Origin: Acidobacteriota bacterium
Lineage (GTDB): Bacteria; Acidobacteriota; Vicinamibacteria; Marinacidobacterales; Marinacidobacteraceae
DNA: 34,400 nt
Assembly (NCBI GenBank): GCA_009835985.1
Contig: VXWI01000006.1
Coordinates: 1-34,400 of the forward strand
Reading direction: 5' to 3'
Shown: in pieces, positions 23,597-31,020 of the stretch
Numbering within the stretch: position 1 is the stretch's first letter
Layout: the number at the start of each line of letters is the position of its first letter
Position numbers and translations under genes: made by a program
The notes under the pieces: model-generated
The model's database searches: none
What the model saw: the letters and a program-made list of their open reading frames with translations, nothing else
What the model was told of the DNA's origin: nothing

Positions 23597-25489
23597 ATGG
23601 GTCGGCTCGACGCGCGGGCGGTTTCCGGCGAGGAACTCCGCCGGTTCGAGAAGAGGCTGTTCACCGATCTCCGCAGGCTCAGCGAGATGATCGGCGAGGG
23701 GCGGATCGAGGAGGGCGTCTATCGGGTCGGGGTGGAACAGGAGATGTTCCTGATCGGGGAGGGGAACCGTCCCGCTCCGATGGCGATGGAGGTCCTGAAA
23801 GAGCTGGACGACCCCTCGTTCACCACCGAGATCGCCCGCTTCAACCTCGAGGCGAACCTGGAGCCGATGATGATGTCCGGCGACCTCCTGTCGCGGACCG
23901 AGAAACGTCTCGAGGAAGTCATGTCCGCCGCCGCGGACGCGGCGCGGCGCGTCGGAGTGGATGTCTGCCTGACCGGGATTCTCCCCACCCTCCGGCTCTC
24001 GGACATGACGCTCGACAACATGACGCCGCTGGCGCGCTACCACGTGCTCAACGAGGCCCTGAGCCGGCTGCGGGGAAACGAGCCGTATCACCTGCACATG
24101 GCAGGGGCCGACGAGATCCACTCGACCCACGACAACGTGATGCCCGAGGGCTGCAACGCCAGCTTCCAGATCCACCTGCAGGTGGGCGCCTCGGAGTTCA
24201 CCCGGCTCTACAACCTGGCGCAGCTCGTCACTGCGCCGATCCTCGCGTGTTCGCCCAACTCACCGCTGCTCTTCGGACGCCGGCTCTGGCGGGAGACCCG
24301 GATCGGACTCTTCCAGCAGAGTCTCGACACCCGCGGCGCCCGCGCCACCGAGCGCCAGCGCGCCGCGCGCGGCGCCTTCGGCCGCAACTGGGTGAGCGGG
24401 GGCGTGCTCGAGATCCTGCGGGAGAACATCACGCACCACTCGGTGCTGCTCGACGCCGGCGGCGAGGAGGAGGCTGACGCGGATCCGCCTCGGCTTTCGG
24501 CCCTCCAGCTACACAACGGGACGGTCTGGCGCTGGAACCGCCCCTGCTACGGAATTACCGACGGCAAGCCCCACCTACGCATCGAAAGTCGCTATCTGCC
24601 GTCGGGACCGACCATTCCGGACGAGGTGGCGAACATGGCGCTCTGGCTCGGTCTCATGAGCGCGCTCTCCGGGGACGGGGTCGAGCCGCACGAGGCCATG
24701 CCCTTTGCGGACGTCTCCGAGAATTTCCTCGCCGCCAGCCGGTTGGGGCTGAAGGCGGAGCTGACCTGGCTCGACGGGAAACACTGGCCGGTGAGGGACC
24801 TCCTGCTCGAAGAACTCCTGCCCAGGGCCCGGGAGGGACTTGCCCGCAAGGAAGTGGATTCCCGGGACATCGATCACTACATCGGCATCGTCGAGGAGAG
24901 AGTGCGGACCGGCCGTTCGGGAGCGCGCTGGATGCTCGAGGGCTACGAGTCGCTGCGCCCCCACGCCTCGCTCTCGGAGCGGCTGAGCGCGATCACCGGC
25001 GCCGCCCGCCGCCAGCAGGGCGCCGGCGTTCCGGTGGCGCGTTGGGAACCCCCGACGCTCAGCGATTCGGGCGGGTGGAAGCACCACTACCTGCGGGTCG
25101 AGCAGTTCATGACTCGGGACATCCTCACCGTCCACCCCGACGAGTCCGTCCGCCGGGCCGCCATCCTCATGGACTGGGGCCGGATCCGGCACGTCCCGGT
25201 CGAGGAGGACCAGAAGCTGGTGGGGCTGGTTTCCTATCGCACGATCATCAAGCTGGTCGCCGAGAGCGCCCTCGACGAGGACGAGTTCCTGCCGGTCCGC
25301 GAGGTGATGAAGACGGATCCGATCAGCATTCCGCCCTCGACGCCGTCGATGGCGGCGATCCGGCTCATGAACGAAAAGGGCGTGGGATCGCTTCCGGTCG
25401 TGGAGGACGGCCGGCTGGTGGGCATCGTGACCGAGCACGACTTCACGATGATCGCCCGCGGTCTCCTGGAAGAAAAGCTGGCCGGTTAG
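23597..25489 (+). CDS. Glutamate-cysteine ligase family 2 enzyme fused to a CBS pair
   Basis: 630 aa. Residues about 40-480 form a GCS2-like carboxylate-amine ligase domain: YRVGVEQEMFLI (the GVExE motif), FNLEANLEP, GCNASFQIHLQV, and HLRIESRYLPSGPTIPDEV near 330. The C-terminal 130 residues are two CBS modules (QFMTRDILTVHPDESVRRAA from about 501, and EVMKTDPISIPPSTPSMAAI from about 569), each with the GLVS/GIVT strand that lines an adenosyl-nucleotide site. Family 2 ligases such as YbdK make gamma-glutamyl amides using ATP. The CBS pair suggests energy-state sensing. The fusion is known to me from other bacteria but its product is not established. The ATG is 57 bases after the ABC gene; copy C of the repeat follows the stop by eight bases. 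Confidence 0.88.
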   Translation: MGRLDARAVSGEELRRFEKRLFTDLRRLSEMIGEGRIEEGVYRVGVEQEMFLIGEGNRPAPMAMEVLKELDDPSFTTEIARFNLEANLEPMMMSGDLLSRTEKRLEEVMSAAADAARRVGVDVCLTGILPTLRLSDMTLDNMTPLARYHVLNEALSRLRGNEPYHLHMAGADEIHSTHDNVMPEGCNASFQIHLQVGASEFTRLYNLAQLVTAPILACSPNSPLLFGRRLWRETRIGLFQQSLDTRGARATERQRAARGAFGRNWVSGGVLEILRENITHHSVLLDAGGEEEADADPPRLSALQLHNGTVWRWNRPCYGITDGKPHLRIESRYLPSGPTIPDEVANMALWLGLMSALSGDGVEPHEAMPFADVSENFLAASRLGLKAELTWLDGKHWPVRDLLLEELLPRAREGLARKEVDSRDIDHYIGIVEERVRTGRSGARWMLEGYESLRPHASLSERLSAITGAARRQQGAGVPVARWEPPTLSDSGGWKHHYLRVEQFMTRDILTVHPDESVRRAAILMDWGRIRHVPVEEDQKLVGLVSYRTIIKLVAESALDEDEFLPVREVMKTDPISIPPSTPSMAAIRLMNEKGVGSLPVVEDGRLVGIVTEHDFTMIARGLLEEKLAG

Positions 25490-25497
25490 ACGAGGGA

Positions 25498-25545
25498 CCG
25501 CCGGTGTTCACACCGGCACAGCGGCGCGCAGCGCCGCGGCAGCGC
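25498..25545 (+). repeat. Double-hairpin element copy C between convergent genes
   Basis: The leader GGGACCGCCGG leads into GCCGGTGT-TC-ACACCGGC (25500-25517), then GCGGCGC-GCA-GCGCCGC (25521-25537) and GGCAGCGC. It has the same layout and leader as copies A, B and D but different stem bases, all still paired. Its position between the convergent ligase and BNR genes would suit a bidirectional 3'-end structure. Confidence 0.75.
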
Positions 25546-25575
25546 ACCGTTCCTCGCCCTTGAGGACGAGGATCC

Positions 25576-28500
25576 CTACCGCGAACCCCTTTCGCCTGTC
25601 GGCACGACCGGTGGGAGGCCCGCCCCCGAAAGCTGCTCGTTGAAGGCGTCGAGTTCGTCACCGGTGAGTTGGCCGAGCATCTCGCGCGTCTCTGCGAGTT
25701 CCTCCTCGTAGAGTTCCAGAACCTCAAGGTGCTGATCCGTGGGCCGGTGGTCGCTCCCGCCGATGTAGCCGTGCAGGCTGCTGAGCTTGGCGTGGAGCCG
25801 CCGCGGCCACCGGAGGGTGTCCTGGCCGGCGTTCCCGCCGGTCAGCCGTAACTCGAAGAAGCGCGCCTCGAGCTCCATGAGGGCGCTGTCGTATTCGCCG
25901 GCGGCGACTTCGACCGTCGCGGCGAGCGCGCCACCCAGGGCGCGCCGGTCCGCCGTCTGCTTCCGGAGCCACTCGATTTCCTCGATCATGGCGCCGACCT
26001 CGGCGACCATCTCCTGGATCCGTAGCAGCGTCGCCACCTGCCCGGGAATCTCGGCCCCACCGTGGGGCGCCTCCGGATCCGCGTGGACGGTCAGCGGTTG
26101 CTCGAACGACTCCTCGCCGACGTTCAGCCGCACCGTGTAGTTCCCCGGGGCGAGCAGGGTGGCGACCGGCCGGGACTCGGTCAACAGGCGGAACCCGCGC
26201 GCCGGCAGAACCTGGTGCGGGCTGTCCAGCGGCGGAGTGCGGAGGCGCGGTCTCCGGGTCGGTTCGTTCCGGAGATCCCACACCACCCGGTGGAGTCCGG
26301 CGTCGCCATCACCGGCGAGCGTGCGAACGACGTCTCCCCCGGAATCCACGACCTCGATGGACACGTCGTCCGCGCGGTCCTCGCCCAGCCGGTAGTGGAT
26401 CGTCGCCCCGTACGGGGGGTTCTCGCCGGCGCCGGGGTCCTCGGGCTGGCTCATCGGGGTCGGCCGCATCCGGAAGCGCCAGGCCTCCCGGGGCGCGAAG
26501 AGATGCGCCGGCGCCTCCTCCGCGGCCGCGGTCAGCTGCCGGATGGGCGTGATGTCGTCGAGGATCCAGAACCCGCGTCCGTAGGTGGCCGCCACCAGGT
26601 CCGAGAAGCGCTCCTGGATCGTCAGCCAATGGACCGGTGCGTGCGGCAGGTTCGACTGCAGCGACTCGAACGTCTCGCCGTCGTCGAAGGACACATAGAC
26701 CGAGTTCTCGGTTCCGAGGAACAGGAGTCCGGGGCGCACCGGGTCCTCGCGGATCGTGTGGGCGTAGCTGTGGGTGTGCTGGGGAATGTCCTCCCCGAGC
26801 CGCCGCCAGCTTGCGCCGAAGTCCTCGGTCTTGTAGGCGTAGGTGTTCGTGTCGCCGATCTGGTGGAGGTCCACCGTCACGTAGGCCGCCCCCGCCGCGT
26901 GCCGCGAGGGCTCGATGTTGGAGTAGGTGCCGAGCGGCGGCAGCCCGGGGAGGTTGTCGGAGACGTCGTCCCAGAATTCCCCTCTGTTCCTGGAGACGTG
27001 GATCTTGCCGTCGTTGCTGCCCGCCCAGAGCACGCCGGCGGAATGGGGCGACTCCGCGAGGGAGAACAGCACCGCCGCGTAGGTGGGGCTCACGTCGTCG
27101 TAGGTGAGCCCGCCGGTCTTGAGCTGGAGATCGGCGTCGTCGGTCGTCAGGTCCGGACTGATGACCTCCCAGCTCTGCCCGCCGTCGGTGGTGACGTGGA
27201 CGCGCTGGCTGCCGGCGTACACCCGGTCCGAATCGTGCGGAGAGATGTGGATGGGGAAGGTCCACTGGAACCGGTCGCGTAGTTCGCCAGCCGCCCATCC
27301 CTCGGGGTTGTCGGGCCAGACGCTCACGTTGCGCGCCTGTCCGGTGCGGTCTTCGTAGCGCTCGAGGATGCCTTCGTAGCAGCCCGACCAGATGACTCCC
27401 GGATCGTTCGGGTCGGGGATCGCGAATCCGGTTTCGCAGCCGCCCACCGGCGCCCAGGCGCCGATCGGGATGCCGCCCCCGGTGAGGCTGTTCGACGGAC
27501 CGCGGGAAGACGGGCCGTCCTGCCGGTTCCCCATGACCTGGTACGGGATCCGGTTGTCGGTGTAGACGTGGTACATCTGGGCGATCGGCAGGCGGGGGCG
27601 CTGCCAGGTCTCTCCCCGGTTCGTGGAGATGCTCACGCCGCCGTCGTGCCCGACGATCATCCGGTCGGGCTGGTCCGGCGCGATCCACATGTCGTGGTGG
27701 TCGCCGCCGGAGTTGTTCAGGAAGGTGGTGAGCCCGCCGTCGGTGGTGGTGGTGTGCCGGGTGGCCAGGAAGTGCGCCTCGTCGGCGTCATCGGGAGCCG
27801 CCACCACCCGGGTGTAGTAGTGGGGCCGCTGCATCAGGGTGTGGTCCCGGCTCGCCAGTTCCCAGGTGTCCCCGCCGTCCTCCGACCGCCAGAGGACACC
27901 GTCCTGCTCGTCGAGCGGAGCGAACTCTTCGTTCGAGCTGGTCTCGATGAGCGCGTAGATGCGGCGGGGGTCGGCTGCGGTCAGCGAGAGCGCGACCTTG
28001 CCCCAGGGTCGTGCGGGCAGGCCATTCCCTTCCAGACGCTCCCAGGTGTCGCCGCCGTCCCGGCTGCGGAAGATGCCGCTGCCCGGACCGCCGCTCTCCC
28101 GGCCCCAGGTCCACATCCGCATCTGCCACATCCCGGCGAACAGCAGGGCCGGGTTCGCCGGGCTGATGACGATCTCCGAGCCGCCGGTGTTCTCGTCCAC
28201 GAAGAGCACCCGTTCCCACGTTCCGCCGCCGTCCGTCGTCCGGAAGATCCCGCGCTCCTCCTGCGGGGCGTAGAGGTGGCCGAGCGCCGCCACCCAGGCG
28301 GTCTCGGGGTCGGTCGGGTGGGTGACGATCCGGGAGACGCGGCCGCTCGGCTCCAGCCCGGTGTGGGTCCAGGTCGCGCCGGCGTCGGTCGAGCGGTACA
28401 CCCCGTTGCCGAGCGAGACGTTGCTGCGGATATGCGCTTCTCCGGTCCCGACCCACACCACGTTGGGATCCGCGCTCGAGACCGCGATGGCGCCCACCGA

Positions 28501-28770
28501 GAGGACCGGCTGATCGTCGAAGATGGGCGTCCAGTGGATGCCACCGTCGGTGGTCTTGAAGACGCCGCCCGAAGCCGCGCCGAAGTAGTAGGTGTTCGGG
28601 TCCCCCGGGATGCCGTAGACCGCGGACACGCGGTTCCCGACGGGGCCGATGTGCCGCCAGCGCAGGGCGTCGAAGCGGCCTTCGGCGGCGCCCGAAGCGG
28701 CGCCGCCAAGGAGCAGGGCAACAGTAAGCAGGGCGGGGGTGCGCATGGTCAACCGCAGAGTTTCCCGCAT
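25576..28770 (-). CDS. Large secreted BNR/sortilin-like beta-propeller protein
   Basis: 1064 aa from ATG 28770; an ATG eight codons later (28746) would start directly with MRTPALLTVALLLGG. It has a Sec signal ending near GAAEG. The body is built of Asp-box/BNR repeats of the form S/T-x-D-G/A-G-x-T/S-W: FKTTDGGIHW, YRSTDAGATW, FRTTDGGGTW, FRSRDGGDTW, WRSEDGGDTW, VTTDGGQSW. These form two tandem seven-bladed sortilin/Vps10-like propellers up to about residue 740. After that comes a beta-sandwich (FRMRPTPMSQPEDPGAG onward) and a C-terminal helical segment (about 930-1040). Such proteins are abundant in Acidobacteriota and Gemmatimonadota, often mislabelled glycosyl hydrolase; no catalytic residues are evident. 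It is convergent with the GCS2-CBS gene. Confidence 0.9.
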   Translation of the reverse strand: MRETLRLTMRTPALLTVALLLGGAASGAAEGRFDALRWRHIGPVGNRVSAVYGIPGDPNTYYFGAASGGVFKTTDGGIHWTPIFDDQPVLSVGAIAVSSADPNVVWVGTGEAHIRSNVSLGNGVYRSTDAGATWTHTGLEPSGRVSRIVTHPTDPETAWVAALGHLYAPQEERGIFRTTDGGGTWERVLFVDENTGGSEIVISPANPALLFAGMWQMRMWTWGRESGGPGSGIFRSRDGGDTWERLEGNGLPARPWGKVALSLTAADPRRIYALIETSSNEEFAPLDEQDGVLWRSEDGGDTWELASRDHTLMQRPHYYTRVVAAPDDADEAHFLATRHTTTTDGGLTTFLNNSGGDHHDMWIAPDQPDRMIVGHDGGVSISTNRGETWQRPRLPIAQMYHVYTDNRIPYQVMGNRQDGPSSRGPSNSLTGGGIPIGAWAPVGGCETGFAIPDPNDPGVIWSGCYEGILERYEDRTGQARNVSVWPDNPEGWAAGELRDRFQWTFPIHISPHDSDRVYAGSQRVHVTTDGGQSWEVISPDLTTDDADLQLKTGGLTYDDVSPTYAAVLFSLAESPHSAGVLWAGSNDGKIHVSRNRGEFWDDVSDNLPGLPPLGTYSNIEPSRHAAGAAYVTVDLHQIGDTNTYAYKTEDFGASWRRLGEDIPQHTHSYAHTIREDPVRPGLLFLGTENSVYVSFDDGETFESLQSNLPHAPVHWLTIQERFSDLVAATYGRGFWILDDITPIRQLTAAAEEAPAHLFAPREAWRFRMRPTPMSQPEDPGAGENPPYGATIHYRLGEDRADDVSIEVVDSGGDVVRTLAGDGDAGLHRVVWDLRNEPTRRPRLRTPPLDSPHQVLPARGFRLLTESRPVATLLAPGNYTVRLNVGEESFEQPLTVHADPEAPHGGAEIPGQVATLLRIQEMVAEVGAMIEEIEWLRKQTADRRALGGALAATVEVAAGEYDSALMELEARFFELRLTGGNAGQDTLRWPRRLHAKLSSLHGYIGGSDHRPTDQHLEVLELYEEELAETREMLGQLTGDELDAFNEQLSGAGLPPVVPTGERGSR

Positions 28771-28864
28771 AGACGGCGACTCGGTGTTTCTAGCTTCCGA
28801 AACGGCACAACGCGGTTCCGCCTCAGTTCGTCTCGGACCGGCGAAGGCGATGCCTGCGTTCTCC

Positions 28865-29827
28865 TTAGGGCTTCGCCCGGAGTTGGAGCTTCCTTGGGTC
28901 TTCCCCGCAGTACTTCAGAATCCACGATGTGTTCTTCCGGATGGTGTCTTGATTGCCAAACGTCTGAACCCAGACGTGTCCGATCTGCTGAGCTTCGTCC
29001 ATCACCTTGCCGTTCTGGTGGTGAGGTTCCGTGTTCACCAGGTATTGCGTGCTGTTTGGGCCAAGCGGAACCGGAATTCGTTCCGCTGAGAGGGTGCCGC
29101 CCTCGAGGAGCCATCGCACAACGCCTCTGATTAGGTCTTTCCAGAATTTCAGCGGTAGTTTCGATCCGTCAGGTAGCAACGCCGGACTTGGCGGCGGGAC
29201 GAACGTCTGGCCTTGGAAGTCAGGCAGCGGAATCCAGCCGTCGGTCGGCGAAGGTGCCGGATTCAGTACGGCGTTCGGCGTTGGCCCCGCGCTGGGAGAC
29301 GCTATAGGGAAAGTGTTTGGATCATGGGGCTTTCGCCAATCGCTCGACAGTACGTTGGGGCGCCAAAGTGCGAGCAATGCGAGCGCGGTCGCCTGTGTTT
29401 CTGTCACCGACACCGATACATCAAGAATCAGTCGGTCTTCGATCTTGGCCTTCTTGAACACCTCGTAGAGCACCCACCGGTTCCCGTCGGTCAACACCGC
29501 GTAGGGGGCTCCAAGCATGTTCGCGTAGGTCGCCGTCTGGCCGATCTCCTTCGTTTCTAGTGAGTTCCCTAGGGCCTTGGCCTCGACGATTGCGGCCAAC
29601 TCCTCTTCGCTCGCCAAGAGGGCATAGTCGGCTCGACCGCCGTGCGAGCTGAATTCGTGCCGCACTAGCGCCGGATCGGCGACATCCCATCCAAGCGCCG
29701 TCAGAATTGGATCAATTAGCGACGCGCGAGTCTGAGCTTCCTTCCAGCCGCCCGCGGTTTGGATGCGTGTTCGAACGGTCTCGATGGTTTCGAGGAGTGG
29801 ACGTAGGAGGTCACTCATGTCACTCAT
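28865..29827 (-). CDS. Stand-alone HsdR-N-type PD-(D/E)XK protein
   Basis: 320 aa from ATG 29827, which has AAGGA ten bases upstream; longer readings would need GTG 29845 or TTG 29863. The N-terminal half matches the type I restriction R-subunit N-domain. It has an NTase-like helix with QTRASLIDPILTALGWD, then RADYAL (Asp67), AIVEAKAL (Glu82-x-Lys84), a QTATYA QxxxY motif at 97-101, and LTDGNRWVLYE. The nuclease residues are therefore all present. No helicase motor follows. Instead there is a Pro-rich linker (about 180-215) and an unidentified C-terminal domain with SAERIPVPLGPNSTQYLVN and WVQTFGNQDTIRKNTSWIL. No HsdM or HsdS genes are nearby. Base composition is visibly lower in GC than the flanks, suggesting acquisition. 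Confidence 0.85.
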   Translation of the reverse strand: MSDMSDLLRPLLETIETVRTRIQTAGGWKEAQTRASLIDPILTALGWDVADPALVRHEFSSHGGRADYALLASEEELAAIVEAKALGNSLETKEIGQTATYANMLGAPYAVLTDGNRWVLYEVFKKAKIEDRLILDVSVSVTETQATALALLALWRPNVLSSDWRKPHDPNTFPIASPSAGPTPNAVLNPAPSPTDGWIPLPDFQGQTFVPPPSPALLPDGSKLPLKFWKDLIRGVVRWLLEGGTLSAERIPVPLGPNSTQYLVNTEPHHQNGKVMDEAQQIGHVWVQTFGNQDTIRKNTSWILKYCGEDPRKLQLRAKP

Positions 29828-29881
29828 TCCATTTGGGTCCTTCACATCGGCGAGAAAGAACAATCGGGCCGCTCACCGTCT

Positions 29882-29930
29882 GCGTTTCGCGGCGCTCAGC
29901 GCCGCGATGCCGACCAGAGGTCGGCGTTCC
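29882..29930 (-). repeat. Double-hairpin element copy D
   Basis: On the minus strand it reads GGAACGCCGACC then forms GCCGACC-TCT-GGTCGGC (29925-29909), AT, and CGCGGCGC-TGA-GCGCCGCG (29906-29888), followed by AAACGC. Leader, spacer (AT) and the AAACGC tail equal copy A, while both stems differ in sequence but stay fully paired. It occupies most of the 29828-29983 gap between the HsdR-N-type gene and the dioxygenase; nothing else is seen in that gap. Confidence 0.8.
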
Positions 29931-29983
29931 AAGCCGTTCCGCCATCACGTCGGCCAGAGTATGGCGCTCGCCACGCGGAAGCA

Positions 29984-30895
29984 CTACCGCTCGGCGTCGT
30001 AGGTGTCCGGGCCGGTGAAGGTGACGCGGTACATGAGCCGGGCTTCGCGCTCGTCGAACGGGGAGCCGGCGTGCATCGCCGAGCGGTTGTCCCAGACGGC
30101 GACGTCACCGGGGCGCCACTGCCAGCAGACGGCGAAGTCGGGGCCGGTGGCGTGGGCCAGGAGTTCGGCGAGCAGGGACCTGGTTTCCTTTTCCTCGAGG
30201 CCGGTGACGGACTCGATGTGGCAGTCGGGGATCAGTAGCGCCCGCCGGCCGGTTTCCGGGTGGGTCACCACCAGGGGCCGGATCGCGGGAGGGTGCGTCC
30301 GCCGCACTTCGAGCGGCATCTCCCGCCGGTGGGGGTTGTCCCGGCGGAGCCGGTCGTCCAGGAAGGTGTAGGAGTGGACCGCGAACCGGCCCTCGATGCG
30401 GCGGCGCAGGCGGGGCGGCAGGGCGTCGTAAGCGTCCGCCATCCCGGCGTACCAGGTGCCGCCGCCGGTCTCGGGATGGGCCCGGCAGTGGAAGATCGAA
30501 CCCGCGGGCTGGGGATAGCGGAAGCTGTCGTCGGTGTGCCAGAGCACCTCGCCCGGTTCCGCGCGCACGAAGAGCGCCCGGTACTTGCCCTCCCGGTAGA
30601 GGTTGCCCAGCCGCAGGATCTCCGGATAGCCGGGAAGCAGGAAATCGGCGTCGTACTTCTCGTTCTTCTCGAGCGGCCCGAACGCCCGGCAGAAGCGCAG
30701 GAAGTCCTTCGGGCAGAGCGCTTCCCCGGTGCGCAGCACCAGGAGTCCTCCCGAATCGAGCCACAGTCGGCGCAGCGCGGCGAGTTGGTCGTCAGCGGCC
30801 TCGGCCAGCGAGAGCCCCTCGACGACCCGACCGAATCCGGACGGGGTGATCGCGTCGGAGCGGAGGACGCGGCTCGGCGTTGCCGTGGGACTCAG
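29984..30895 (-). CDS. TauD/TfdA-family Fe(II)/2-oxoglutarate dioxygenase, possible CTG start
   Basis: About 303 aa. TauD fold features: SGFGRVVEGLSLAE near the N-terminus, LLVLRTGEAL, then the iron-binding HTD in VLWHTDDSFRYPQPAG, substrate-side motifs (GGGTWYAGMADAYDALPP), RTHPPAIRPLVVTHPETGRR, and the distal His-Arg region WDNRSAMHAGSPFDEREARLMYRVT. The enzyme should oxidise a small-molecule substrate with 2-oxoglutarate and O2. The frame has no ATG, GTG or TTG at the expected N-terminus and stays open upstream into the neighbouring gene. CACGGAGG lies six bases before a CTG at 30895, so a CTG start is the best local candidate; this is inference. An upstream start overlapping the M28 remnant cannot be excluded. 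Confidence 0.85.
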   Translation of the reverse strand: MSPTATPSRVLRSDAITPSGFGRVVEGLSLAEAADDQLAALRRLWLDSGGLLVLRTGEALCPKDFLRFCRAFGPLEKNEKYDADFLLPGYPEILRLGNLYREGKYRALFVRAEPGEVLWHTDDSFRYPQPAGSIFHCRAHPETGGGTWYAGMADAYDALPPRLRRRIEGRFAVHSYTFLDDRLRRDNPHRREMPLEVRRTHPPAIRPLVVTHPETGRRALLIPDCHIESVTGLEEKETRSLLAELLAHATGPDFAVCWQWRPGDVAVWDNRSAMHAGSPFDEREARLMYRVTFTGPDTYDAER

Positions 30896-30897
30896 GC

Positions 30898-31020
30898 TCA
30901 GCCTCCGTGCGGCAGCCGGTCCGGCAGGTCGGCGAGGACGAACCCGAGCACCGCGAGCATGCCCACGGCGTGGCGGAAGTGATCCGGGTCCACCTTGTCG
31001 AGGGTGTCGGAGGAGGCTTC
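30898..31020 (-). pseudogene. 3' remnant of an M28-family peptidase gene
   Basis: Directly after the aldehyde dehydrogenase stop codon, and in the same frame, 40 codons read ASSDTLDKVDPDHFRHAVGM then LAVLGFVLADLPDRLPHGG before a TGA. The D-T-L-D-K-V-D-P sequence and the following hydrophobic helix are the C-terminal signature of M28 aminopeptidases (PF04389). The catalytic domain, about 400 residues, is gone. A deletion joining the dehydrogenase end to the peptidase end would explain it. No start codon with a Shine-Dalgarno sequence precedes it, so it is probably not expressed alone. Confidence 0.7.
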
